DNA of 64,000 nucleotides, taken from assembly GCA_022447545.1 (NCBI GenBank), contig JAKVBI010000010.1, positions 1-64,000 of the forward strand. Reading direction: 5' to 3'. This document shows positions 30,101 through 37,300 of this stretch, piece by piece; position 1 is the first letter of the stretch, and each line of letters begins with the position of its first letter. Made by a program: the position numbers and the translations under genes. The notes beneath the pieces were generated by a model. It worked only from the letters and a program-made list of their open reading frames with translations, was not told where the DNA came from and searched no databases. The stretch comes from Myxococcota bacterium. GTDB taxonomy: Bacteria > Myxococcota_A > UBA9160 > SMWR01.

Positions 30101-33100
30101 AACCGCTCGGGAAATACCTACAAGATCTACAGCGAGAGCCCGTACCCGCGAGACGGCGAAACCTGGATGCATCTTGCCACGACTTTCGACGGTGAGAGGG
30201 TTCGGATTTATGTGGATGGGGAGTTGGAGGTCACACGCCAAGCGCCGGAGCTTCGTCTTCAGGGCAATGGAGCGCCTCCTCGCGTCGGGTATGGGGGCGA
30301 TGCTCGTCGCCATTTTGACGGCGATCTGGATGAAGTTCGGATCTTCGAGGGGGTTCTTTCCAGTGAGGATATTCGGGCGTTGGCTCAGACCGGTGCCTTG
30401 TCTCAGGACACGGATCGCGACGGGCAACCTGATGGTGAAGACGCTTTTCCGACAAACCCTCTCGAATGGTCGGACCTCGATGGAGACGGTCTCGGCGATA
30501 CGCAGGACTCGGATGACGACGGTGATGGGATCTCGGACGGTTGGGAGCGTCGGTATGGGCTGAATGAACGAGACGCCGGCGATGGCGTAGCCGATCTCGA
30601 TTTTGATGGAGTTTCCAATTACCAGGAGTTCCTTAACGATACGCACCCGATTGGACGGAGCGCTGCCGTGGCCAGCGGGTCGTGGTCTTTCGAAGATGAG
30701 TCGAGAGAACTGGTCCCGGACAGCTCTTCTTTCGGCGCCGATGCTCGGATTCACGGGCACTCGGTTTCGGTGCCCGGTGTCTTTGGGCGTGCGCTGCGAT
30801 TTTCTGAAAATGGCCACGGGCTGGTCGCTTCACATTCGGGGATCGGTGGGGGCCGGGGGCTGTCTCTTTCTCTCTGGGTTCGCCCGGAACGCAAACGGAC
30901 CCAATATCTGCTGAAGAAGGCAACCTCACAGATTGACGGTTATGAGATCAGTCTTTCGAGCAGCGGGACGCCATTCTTCCGGATGAATTCCGCAAGTCTT
31001 GGCAACCAGTTTCGCGTGAACGGCCACCAGCGGTACCCGACTGACGGTCGAACCTGGATGCATCTGGCGGCCACGATCGGTCCGGATTGGATTCGCTTCT
31101 ACGTGGATGGGAGTCTGGACGCCGAGCTCGAGGCCAGCGGGCAAGCGGTGAGCGTGAATGATCTTGCGCTCGGGATCGGTGCGGACCCCGGGGGCGCGCG
31201 CTCGTTCGTGGGTGCCATCGATGAAGTTCGCATCTTTGAAGAGGTGCTGGATCCCATTGCCATCACCGAATTGTTCGAGCTGGGAGCGCTCGCGGTCGAC
31301 AGTGATCGGGATGGAGAATCGGATTCGAAGGACGTATTCCCCGATGATCCGACGGAGTGGTCGGATCTGGACGGCGATGGTGTTGGCGACCGCGCGGATC
31401 TCGACGCAGACGGTGACGGCATGGACGACGATTGGGAGATGCAGTGGGGATTTGATCCGTATGCCGGTGGGGAAGGAGCCGGCGATCGGGATTCCGACGG
31501 TCTTTCGAATCTGGGTGAGTTCTTAAGAGGGACGCTGCCGGGAGTCGTGGATACGGATGGGGATGGGGTTTCGGATTCTCTGGACGCTTTCCCCGCTGAG
31601 GCGGCGTTTGCTTTCGACCTGGACCAAGATCGCGTGCCCGACGCCATCGATGCGGATATTGATGGCGATGGACTGCCGAACGCCTGGGAGCTCGCCATGG
31701 GCCTCGATCCGCACCTGCGCGGGGACGCGATGACGGATTTGGACGGCGACGGGGTCTCGAATTTCGACGAGTATGTGGCGGGAACCGGGCCCCGCGATGC
31801 GGACGATGATGGAGTCAGAGATCTGGCTGACGCTTTTCCGCTGGATTCCCGCGAGTGGGCTGATCTCGATGGCGATGGTGTCGGGAATAATTCGGACCCG
31901 GACGACGACAACGATGGGATTCCGGATGTTTGGGAAGACCTGAACGGTCTCGATTCCGGAGATGCCTCGGACGCTCATGTCGATCTGGATTTCGACGAAG
32001 TTACGAATCTGCAGGAGTTCCTCGCTGGAACGCTGCCCCTCGATCGCGATCGCGATGGTGTGATGGATTCACAAGATGCGTTCCCGGAGGATTCGACGGA
32101 GTGGGCAGACAGTGACCTCGATGGCGTCGGGAACAATATCGATGCCGACGACGACGGGGATGGCCTGCTGGATGTCTGGGAGGTCCGGCACGAGTTGGAT
32201 CCCTACGACCCGCGTGACGCCGCGTTGGATGCCGACGCCGATGGGCTGGATGCAACGGATGAGTGGAGGTTGGGCACGGATCCACGCCTGGCGGACAGTG
32301 ACTTTGACGGGACTCGAGATCCCTTGGATGCGTTCCCTCTCGATGCAACGGAATCCGCTGACTTCGACGGCGACGGCATGGGAAACAACGCAGACGTCGA
32401 TGATGATGGAGATGGACTACCGGATGTCTGGGAATCAGGCATGGGCTTGAACCCTCTCGACCCCGGCGATGGCGTGTCGGATTCGGACGGTGATGGCCTG
32501 ACGGCCGAAGCGGAATTCGCTCAGGGCACCTCGGCTCGCAAGCCAGACAGCGATGGGGATGGTTTCCTGGACCGTGAGGATCTCTTTCCTCTCGATTCGG
32601 CGGAATGGCGCGATACCGACGGCGATGGTTCGGGAGACAACGGAGATCTCGACGATGACGGGGATGGTCTCCCGGATGTCTGGGAACTTGGGATGGATTT
32701 GAATCCCCTCGACCCCATCGACGTGACTTTGGACTGGGATGGAGACGGCTTGAATGCGGGTGTCGAGTTCTCTCTGGGAACGTCGGATCGGAACACGGAC
32801 AGTGATGCCGACGGCAGTTTGGACTCGGAGGATGCTTTCCCTATGGCAGCGGGCGAGTGGTCCGATTCGGATGGGGACGGGATTGGCGATAACGCCGACC
32901 TCGACGACGATGGCGACGGTTTGCCCGACGTGTGGGAGATGGCCATGGCCTTGGACCCTCTCGATCGAGAGGATGCCGATTCCGATCGCGATGGTGACGG
33001 GCTCGTTGCCCAAGACGAATACGAGTTGGGAACCTCAGCCATCGTGGCAGACTCCGATGCAGATGGCGCGTTAGATGGCGAGGACGTCTTTCCCCTGGAT

Positions 33101-36100
33101 TCGGGCGAATGGTTGGACACGGACGGTGACGGTGTTGGGAATCAGGCAGATGACGATGACGATGACGATGGAATGCTCGATGTGTGGGAGGTCCGTTATG
33201 GGCTCAATCCCCTGGATCCGGTCGATGCTTGGACCGATTCGGATTTTGATGGTTTGACGAATCGGCAGGAGTTTTATGCGGGCACTCTCCCCGTCGACCG
33301 AGATCAGGATGGGGTCGTCGATGGCGAGGATGATTTTCCGAATGATCCGATGGAATGGCTCGACAGCGATGGGGACGGTGTCGGTGACAACGGGGATCGG
33401 GATGACGATGGAGACGGAATGCCAGACGTCTGGGAAATCGCCATGAGACTCGACGCCATCGATCCGGACGACGCTGATTCGGACCATGATGGGGATGGTC
33501 TCTCGGCTCGAACGGAGTACGAGATGGGGACTTCTGCTCGCTTCGCCGATAGCGATCATGACGGTCGTTCCGACCTTGTGGACCGTTTCCCCCGGGATGC
33601 AAACGAGTGGGCAGATCTGGATGCGGACGGCGTGGGAAACAATTCCGATAGTGATGGGGATGGAGATGGTCTTCCCGATGCTTGGGAACTGGCCATGGGT
33701 TTGGATCCTCTCGATGCTGGCGATGCGGGTTCGGATTCGGACGGCGACGGGCTCGATGCCTACGCGGAGTTCGCGGCGGGAACTTCCGATCAAAGCGCGG
33801 ACAGTGATTCGGACGGAACTCCCGACGCTGCAGACGCATTCCCGAGTAATCCCGGAGAATGGGTTGATCTCGACATGGATGGGATTGGAAACAATTCGGA
33901 TCTGGACGATGACGGCGATGGTCTGCCTGATACCTGGGAATCGAGCATGAGGATGGATCCACTCGACCCGAGTGATGTGGGCCTGGACAGCGACTCGGAT
34001 GGTCTCGACGCACGCACGGAGTTTGCGAGCGGCACTTCGGATCGTAGTGTCGATAGTGATGGGGACGGCTTGCCAGACGGAGTGGACGTCTTTCCTGCGG
34101 ATCCGCTGGAGTGGGCCGATCTGGATGCGGATGGCTTAGGGGATAATTCCGATCTCGATGACGACGGCGATGGGATTTTCGATACCTGGGAGCTTCAATA
34201 CGGCTTCGACCCGTTGGACCCCTCGGATTCGGGGCTCGATTCGGACCTGGATGGCGCGACCAACCTCGAGGAGTTCTTGGCGGGGACCTCGCCAGTCGAT
34301 CGGGATCAGGACGGTGTTGGGGATGTATTGGACGTCTTTCCAGACGATCCGAGCGAATGGGCTGATCATGATGGAGATGGATTGGGCGATCAGGCCGATC
34401 TGGACGACGACGGCGACGGTCTGCCAGACAGCTGGGAATTGTCGATGGGGTTGGATCCGCTGGATCTCACAGACGCTAGCTCGGACCGAGACGAGGACGG
34501 TCTTAGTGCGCGAGTCGAGTACGCACTTGGGACCTCAGCCCGCGCCGAGGACACCGACGGGGATGGCGTTTCCGATGCCGAGGATTTGTTCCCTCTCGAT
34601 GTTGCCGAGTGGTTCGACCACGACGGTGACGGTGTGGGTAACGGTGCCGATGAAGACGATGACGGCGATGGGATGCCGGATCGCTGGGAACTGTTGTACG
34701 GATTGATGCCATTGGATCCCAGTGATGCCGCACACGATCCGGATGGCGACGGAGTTTCCAACTTGGACGAGTATCGCAAGGGCGAGCATCCCACTCTTTC
34801 CATGCACATCGCACTGGCTCATTGGTCCTTCGATGAGGGGCCTGGGGGGCCGGTTCTCGATGCCACGGGCAATGGTTTTGATGGAATCCTGGAGGGGACG
34901 GCGACCTACCTGGCGGGACCCCATGGATTGTCCCTGCATCTGCTGGGCGACGGCGCTCGGGTCACGGTTCCGAATTCGACACAGCTGGGAGTGTTGGAAG
35001 GCTTGACCTTGTCGGCATGGGTTCGGCCCGAAGTCAGAGACAGTCAGGCCATCATCCGAAAGATGGAGCGTCATACGACCGACGGCTTCGAGTTGAGTTT
35101 GTCGAGCCGAGGGGTTCCATTCGTGCGCTTGAACCAGGCTTCTTACGGGAATCTGTACAAGGTCTACGGACAGACCCGCTATCCCACCCAAGGCGATCGG
35201 TGGATGCACCTCGCTGCGACTTTCGACGGAACTGCGATTCGGATGTACGTCAACGGTCGACTCGAATCCGAGGAAGAAGCCAAAGGATTGAAGATCGCAT
35301 CGAACCTCCTTCCGCTCTCGGTGGGCGCCCAATTCGATGGAAGCGCGAGTTTTCAGGGGCGCTTGGATGAGGTCTATGTCTTCGATCGAGCGCTTGGCCA
35401 GGAACAGGTCACGAATCTCATGCTGGCCGGAGGGCGAATCGCCGATTCGGATGGCGACACAGTGCCGGACCTGCTGGATCTCTTCCCAGACGACGCATTG
35501 GAGTGGGTGGATGCGGACGGTGATGGAGTAGGGGACGCCGCGGATCCAGACGATGACGAGGATGGGATGTTGGACGAGTGGGAGCTCGCTCATGGCTTCG
35601 ACCCGTTGGATCCCTCTGATGCCGGGGCGGATGCCGATGACGACGGTTGGACGAATTTCGACGAGTTCGTCAGCCAGGGCAATCCCCACGATCTTCAGGG
35701 ACCCGCCGTCACCTTGGACACGGACCAGGACGGCATGCCCGATAGTTTCGAGCGGTTTTACGGTCTTGACCCGTTGGGTTCGTTCGATGCTCATTTGGAC
35801 CTGGATTTCGATGGGGTCTCGAACCTGGAGGAATGGTTCCTTGGGACGGATCCCATGGAGTCTGGTGCGGGACCGGAACTGGAGGATTACTACGTCCGGC
35901 GCGGAACCGGTTGCCTGCAGGAATATCCGCTGTGTGGAACGGAGGATCAGCCTTTCGACGACATCGATCAGTGCGCATCGGTCCTGACGGCCGGGCAGAC
36001 GTGTTGGGTGATGGACGGGATCTACACCCGAGGAATCGATCGTGACGACGGGAGACCCTATCAACCCGTGAACAGCGGAACCCCCGAGCACCCGATCCGC

Positions 36101-37201
36101 ATCGCAGCCTATCCGGGGCATCGTCCACTGATTCGCGACGCCGCGGGAGTCGTGTGGAACTTCGGCGTCGGTGAACGCCGCGAATACATCACTTTTTCGG
36201 GGTTCCGCGTCGAGGGAGTCGTACGCATCGCTGGATCTCACGAGGAGGCGCGTTCGCGGGGCATCGTGGTGGAGGATTTCGAAATCTGTCGCGGTGGGGG
36301 AAAGGATGACGGGAACTGGTCCGGTATCTTTGCGGAGTATGTCGAGGATCTGACCGTTCGGGAGAGTGTGGTTCGCAGCGTGCGATCGCCTTCAGGTGGA
36401 CGGCAAAAGGGAATGACGCTCTTCGATTCCCGTCGAGCGCTGGTGGAGAACAGCTTCTTCTTCGACAACACGAGTGAGGGGATTTTCGACAAGCAGGGTG
36501 GCGAGTACAACGTCTACAGAAGGAACGCTTTTCAGGACAACGGCGTCGGGCTCAAGATCAACAATCAGTCGAGCAGCATTGGTATCGACAATGTGGGGAC
36601 CGAGATCTACGAGAATGTTTTCTTCTGCACCGGCGATTCGGCCGGTGAGAGCGTCCGGATGCTTTCGGAGCCGACCGATTGGAGTGTCTACAACAATGTG
36701 TTTCACGACTGTAATGGGGTCGTCATTCGAAGCCTGAGTGGGCCCGCGACTGGCGGTGAGATCTATAACAATATCTGGTCGCGAAAACACAAGGAGTCGC
36801 CAAAGTGGTTCGAGAGCTGGAGCGATGACGACCGCGAGCCCGAATTTATGGACTTCAACCTCTTTGGTGTGGGGGGGAGGTTCGAGGAGAATCGGTATGT
36901 TCCGGGGGATCGCGAGTACGAATCCCTGGCTGAATGGAGTTCTGCCGCCCACCCGCGAATCTACGACACGAACAGCTTCGAGGGAGAGGCGCGCTTCGTC
37001 GATGCCCGCAACGGGGACTTCCGGTTGAGCGAGGACTCGCATGCTCGGGGTGCCGGTGTGGGTGGAGAAGACATCGGCGCGTATCCCAGGGCAGATCACA
37101 CGGCGGTTGGGCGCGTTCGGGGAAACCGGATCTCGAACGACGGCGGAGAGTGCTTTCCGCTTCTGCACTCATCCATGTCCGCGGAATCGGTGGAACCCTG
37201 A
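21149..37201 (+). CDS. Giant secreted repeat protein: six LamG-like domains, TSP3-like Ca-binding array, C-terminal beta-helix
   Basis: About 5,350 residues. The start is uncertain among GTG codons at 21140, 21149 and 21158 (frame opens at 21095). 21149 gives a signal peptide ending near SGGAGA and an 11-base spacer after GGGAGGG. Order by base: LamG1 21246-21890, LamG2 21957-22580, acidic linker, LamG3 22930-23566, Asp-rich array 1 23567-29755, LamG4 29762-30400, one unit, LamG5 30662-31300, array 2 31300-34797, LamG6 34806-35440, two units, right-handed beta-helix 35886-37198. LamG domains share a core like DGYELSLSSSGRAFVRFNQ. The Asp-rich units match thrombospondin type 3 repeats, which bind calcium. 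The beta-helix segment (TPEHPIRIAAYPGHRPLI) resembles polysaccharide-lyase folds. No type 1, type 9, PEP-CTERM or LPXTG signal is seen. A calcium-stiffened adhesin or carbohydrate-acting surface protein is the inference. Confidence 0.93.
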   Translation: MSRVRTKSSRERFAKATLAFLMLSWIASGGAGADLVGSWALEEGQGADVLDTSGWEHHGVLSRDPGNGVAWSHGQLGGALEFDGRGTHVRVSDATRLESSHAVTLVARIRPRSKATQYLVKKARIRRSDGYELALSSNGRVFVRFNQASRGNTYKVVSKARYPTDGETPLHIAATFDGDEIRLYLDGELDQVEEASGLAIEENSEPLTIGAEAEGVGAYDGFVEEVRIYDEALTAERIVALYGDQSHEQDEDPEDESNVAPIDPPVVSRPRSVGHWGFDHLSGTEVEDTSGMEGHGVVSGVIRREEGPVGDAVVMPDADAMVTIPSASPLDLSQGLSLAAWVRPERKATQYILRKTQSSRDDGYELSLSSTGRAFVRFNQGSSRNRFKVMTQAPYPTDGKTWQHLVATFDGDEIRLYVDSELDSVEPAPGLVIGVNSRPLLLLSASGRTRGLTGAADEIRIFDGALSDEDVQALFEGREPVSASAVAENDSGQSNGGAGGESGMEPGVEAGSESTLAGGDDASEGFGEQNAENGGTAHPGTDSEEAEGEISTGSEQFVDSDSSDVVVETGDTDSVGESIPEVVEESNSAVPDPGNYAVGIWLFDNQAGATARDSSVWGNHASVRRQVDLVPGKVGSAFDLGPGGYLKVEDSASLQLSGPMTLSVWVRPVARKTQYLIKKAKYGKVDGYELGLSSSGRAFVRFDQARSGNALRVDSAEMYPLDGSTWLHLAGVFDGSKISLYLDGELNGELPVSGFMPSSNELPLAIGAESDGGKRFTGGLDEVRIFNRALGLSELQALAEGSGPVDLDRDGILDVVDLDDDGDGLPDSWEAYFGLDGTFAGDAESDLDGDGLSNLAEYQHGRHPRDQDEDGIPDAQDLFPGDPSESSDLDGDGVGDVADPDRDGDGIPNDWELTFGFDPSDASDAGFDSDGDGYNNLEEFVGDLHPWDRDGDRVADASDVFPDNPREWADNDGDGIGDNSDLDDDEDGLPDLWELAMAMDPWDAGDASSDRDGDGLTASAEWHLGTSTLRADSDEDGAPDGEDIFPLDVAEWLDSDADGVGDNADADDDDDGLPDVWEREMGLDSLDATDSSSDRDGDGLDAQAELALGTSALHADTDSDGVDDREDRFPLDGRDWLDADADGLGDNTDADDDNDGLPDLWELAMGLDPLASGDAGSDLDGDGLEAREEWVMGTSASSSDTDGDGSLDAIDVFPIDGDEWIDTDEDGVGNNSDPDDDGDGASDDWEVQYGLDPLDPGDAEIDSDFDGLTNLEEFLAGTLPVDRDRDGVVDAADAFPEDPTEWLDNDGDGTGDNADTDDDDDGLPDFWELAMDLDPFDASDSASDLDRDGLDARKELELGTSARVADSDGDGSLDGSDAFPLNGDEWLDIDGDGVGDNQDADDDGDGLPDAWESAMGLDPVNANDAHSDGDSDGLSALDEFVLGTSAATADTDEDGSRDAQDVFPLDASEWLDADGDGFGDNADGDDDNDGLPDSWELSMGLDPFGPEDASSDQDGDGLDARAEFAMGTSARVRDSDGDGYGDPIDGFPVDAHEWLDSDSDGVGNNADGDDDGDGTPDTWEVLYGLDPLDPRDAAMDSDFDGATNLQEFLAGTLPVDRDHDGVVDGRDQFPDDPSEWADNDADGNGDNGDLDDDNDGLPDAWESAMGLDPFDGRDADSDRDGDGLNARDEWSLGTSAQDEDSDADGVFDSVDVFPLDSAEWLDTDGDTVGNNADGDDDGDGLPDAWELAMGLDSLEAGDASSDSDEDGLDARAEFALGTSAQRSDSDGDGATDWSDRFPLDGQEWLDSDDDGLGDNADTDDDNDGLPDSWELAMELDPLDGADADTDSDGDGLDARAEWALGTAANLPDSDGDGSLDPLDVFPLDGSEWVDSDGDGLGDNADVDDDGDGIFDAWEILYGFDPMDPEDSSLDSDFDGSTNLQEFLAGTLPVDRDQDGVIDAADVFPDDPRESFDHDGDGIGNNADEDDDGDGLPDGWELSMGLDSLDASDAASDRDADGLDAQSEWVLGTSADLPDTDGDGSLDLEDVFPLDGSEWLDTDRDGIGNNADVDDDGDNLPDVWELSMELDPLDSGDADSDRDSDGLTALVEFAMGTSARKADSDGDGSQDSVDVFPLNREEWSDVDGDGMGDNGDPDDDEDGLPDLWELAMELDPFDSTDAESDADGDGLEARKELELGTWANRADSDGDGFLDPVDEFPLNHDEWIDTDGDGVGNNADVDDDGDGISDRWELIHGLDARDPDDAEVDSDLDGSTNLEEFRAGTLPVDRDDDGAADALDRFPDDPSEWADHDGDGTGDNEDIDDDDDGLPDVWELAMGLDPFDSGDADSDLDGDGLTALDERARGTSAQDSDSDGDGALDRVDAFPLDFNEWLDGDGDGIGDNADTDDDADGLPDLWERAMGLDPFDAGDVDSDGDSDGLTARFEFALGTSARNSDTDADGSADGVDLFPLDSREWRDTDGDGLGDAADLDDDGDGIFDHWETAYGLHPLDPTDALEDQDADGVNNLGEFLAGTLPVDRDDDGVVDAADEFPLDPFESLDTDGDGIGNNADSDDDADHLPDAWEWAMALDPLDPSDATSDRDEDGLDARSEFSMGTSALRPDSDGDGALDRVDVFPLDASEWLDSDGDGLGNNADADDDDDGIPDDWEIAHGLDSQDATDGSLDLDGDLLTSHREYLSGTHPRKADTDGDAARDDTDAFALDASEWLDTDGDGIGDNADSDDDGDGLSDVWEIESGLDPWTRTELGQDPDGDGLSNSREFALGTHGGLADTDGDGISDGLDALPHDPMEYADSDGDGLGNRSDTDDDGDGIPDVWELRFGLDPLNPADASGDSNEDGVDHSSEFLLGLDPILLVRQGIRSVIHWDFERVEGARVLDVSGNGNDGLATDETEFSVGRIGTALDLTSTRSGVVGAGPLDLDPSRGLTVSVWAKTRVRRTQSIIEILDPDSPDGIEVAFSSAGRAFVRFNANRSGNTYKIYSESPYPRDGETWMHLATTFDGERVRIYVDGELEVTRQAPELRLQGNGAPPRVGYGGDARRHFDGDLDEVRIFEGVLSSEDIRALAQTGALSQDTDRDGQPDGEDAFPTNPLEWSDLDGDGLGDTQDSDDDGDGISDGWERRYGLNERDAGDGVADLDFDGVSNYQEFLNDTHPIGRSAAVASGSWSFEDESRELVPDSSSFGADARIHGHSVSVPGVFGRALRFSENGHGLVASHSGIGGGRGLSLSLWVRPERKRTQYLLKKATSQIDGYEISLSSSGTPFFRMNSASLGNQFRVNGHQRYPTDGRTWMHLAATIGPDWIRFYVDGSLDAELEASGQAVSVNDLALGIGADPGGARSFVGAIDEVRIFEEVLDPIAITELFELGALAVDSDRDGESDSKDVFPDDPTEWSDLDGDGVGDRADLDADGDGMDDDWEMQWGFDPYAGGEGAGDRDSDGLSNLGEFLRGTLPGVVDTDGDGVSDSLDAFPAEAAFAFDLDQDRVPDAIDADIDGDGLPNAWELAMGLDPHLRGDAMTDLDGDGVSNFDEYVAGTGPRDADDDGVRDLADAFPLDSREWADLDGDGVGNNSDPDDDNDGIPDVWEDLNGLDSGDASDAHVDLDFDEVTNLQEFLAGTLPLDRDRDGVMDSQDAFPEDSTEWADSDLDGVGNNIDADDDGDGLLDVWEVRHELDPYDPRDAALDADADGLDATDEWRLGTDPRLADSDFDGTRDPLDAFPLDATESADFDGDGMGNNADVDDDGDGLPDVWESGMGLNPLDPGDGVSDSDGDGLTAEAEFAQGTSARKPDSDGDGFLDREDLFPLDSAEWRDTDGDGSGDNGDLDDDGDGLPDVWELGMDLNPLDPIDVTLDWDGDGLNAGVEFSLGTSDRNTDSDADGSLDSEDAFPMAAGEWSDSDGDGIGDNADLDDDGDGLPDVWEMAMALDPLDREDADSDRDGDGLVAQDEYELGTSAIVADSDADGALDGEDVFPLDSGEWLDTDGDGVGNQADDDDDDDGMLDVWEVRYGLNPLDPVDAWTDSDFDGLTNRQEFYAGTLPVDRDQDGVVDGEDDFPNDPMEWLDSDGDGVGDNGDRDDDGDGMPDVWEIAMRLDAIDPDDADSDHDGDGLSARTEYEMGTSARFADSDHDGRSDLVDRFPRDANEWADLDADGVGNNSDSDGDGDGLPDAWELAMGLDPLDAGDAGSDSDGDGLDAYAEFAAGTSDQSADSDSDGTPDAADAFPSNPGEWVDLDMDGIGNNSDLDDDGDGLPDTWESSMRMDPLDPSDVGLDSDSDGLDARTEFASGTSDRSVDSDGDGLPDGVDVFPADPLEWADLDADGLGDNSDLDDDGDGIFDTWELQYGFDPLDPSDSGLDSDLDGATNLEEFLAGTSPVDRDQDGVGDVLDVFPDDPSEWADHDGDGLGDQADLDDDGDGLPDSWELSMGLDPLDLTDASSDRDEDGLSARVEYALGTSARAEDTDGDGVSDAEDLFPLDVAEWFDHDGDGVGNGADEDDDGDGMPDRWELLYGLMPLDPSDAAHDPDGDGVSNLDEYRKGEHPTLSMHIALAHWSFDEGPGGPVLDATGNGFDGILEGTATYLAGPHGLSLHLLGDGARVTVPNSTQLGVLEGLTLSAWVRPEVRDSQAIIRKMERHTTDGFELSLSSRGVPFVRLNQASYGNLYKVYGQTRYPTQGDRWMHLAATFDGTAIRMYVNGRLESEEEAKGLKIASNLLPLSVGAQFDGSASFQGRLDEVYVFDRALGQEQVTNLMLAGGRIADSDGDTVPDLLDLFPDDALEWVDADGDGVGDAADPDDDEDGMLDEWELAHGFDPLDPSDAGADADDDGWTNFDEFVSQGNPHDLQGPAVTLDTDQDGMPDSFERFYGLDPLGSFDAHLDLDFDGVSNLEEWFLGTDPMESGAGPELEDYYVRRGTGCLQEYPLCGTEDQPFDDIDQCASVLTAGQTCWVMDGIYTRGIDRDDGRPYQPVNSGTPEHPIRIAAYPGHRPLIRDAAGVVWNFGVGERREYITFSGFRVEGVVRIAGSHEEARSRGIVVEDFEICRGGGKDDGNWSGIFAEYVEDLTVRESVVRSVRSPSGGRQKGMTLFDSRRALVENSFFFDNTSEGIFDKQGGEYNVYRRNAFQDNGVGLKINNQSSSIGIDNVGTEIYENVFFCTGDSAGESVRMLSEPTDWSVYNNVFHDCNGVVIRSLSGPATGGEIYNNIWSRKHKESPKWFESWSDDDREPEFMDFNLFGVGGRFEENRYVPGDREYESLAEWSSAAHPRIYDTNSFEGEARFVDARNGDFRLSEDSHARGAGVGGEDIGAYPRADHTAVGRVRGNRISNDGGECFPLLHSSMSAESVEP
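23567..29755 (+). repeat. TSP3-like array 1: 25 units of 84 (A) or 82 (B) residues, with 1002-bp higher-order period
   Basis: Each unit is anchored by a Trp-Glu pair (consensus DGLPDxWELAMGLDPLD) followed by an Asp-rich run, then GTSA in A units or AGTLPVDRD in B units. Then come DVFPLDxxEW and DSDGDGxGDNADxDDD. Trp codons of B units fall at 23879, 24881, 25883, 26885 and 27887, exactly 1002 bp apart each time (three A units of 252 bp plus one B of 246 bp). The next B is at 28637, 750 bp on, so one A unit is missing there. The last two or three units are more divergent. Codons vary between copies, so the copies are old or under selection at protein level. Confidence 0.92.
31300..34797 (+). 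repeat. TSP3-like array 2: about 14 units with B units spaced 1254 and 1002 bp
   Basis: The same A/B unit family as array 1. B-type Trp codons fall at 31931, 33185 and 34187. The first interval is 1254 bp, exactly one B plus four A units; the second is 1002 bp, one B plus three A units. A B-length unit also precedes 31931 (Trp at 31685). The array is flanked by LamG5 and LamG6. Units next to the LamG domains are atypical (for example DGMDDDWEMQWGFDPYAGG). Confidence 0.9.
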
Positions 37202-37300
37202 AGGATAAGGATTCTGCCAGGCTGAACCGCGGGAAGGAGTATGCTGTCCGGACTGAACGACAGCTCTTCGGTGAGTGAGGAATAGGGAGGTGGGCCGCCT

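Noticed and set aside
23567-35880. The regular repeats as a CRISPR array or an integrated mobile element
   Set aside because: The repeats are in-frame coding units of 82 or 84 residues with variable codons, no spacers, no Cas genes and no transposase.
34535-36241. A 568-residue frame on the - strand under LamG6 and the following repeat units
   Set aside because: No ribosome site and no family similarity; it is a shadow of the giant gene in a GC-rich, stop-poor region.
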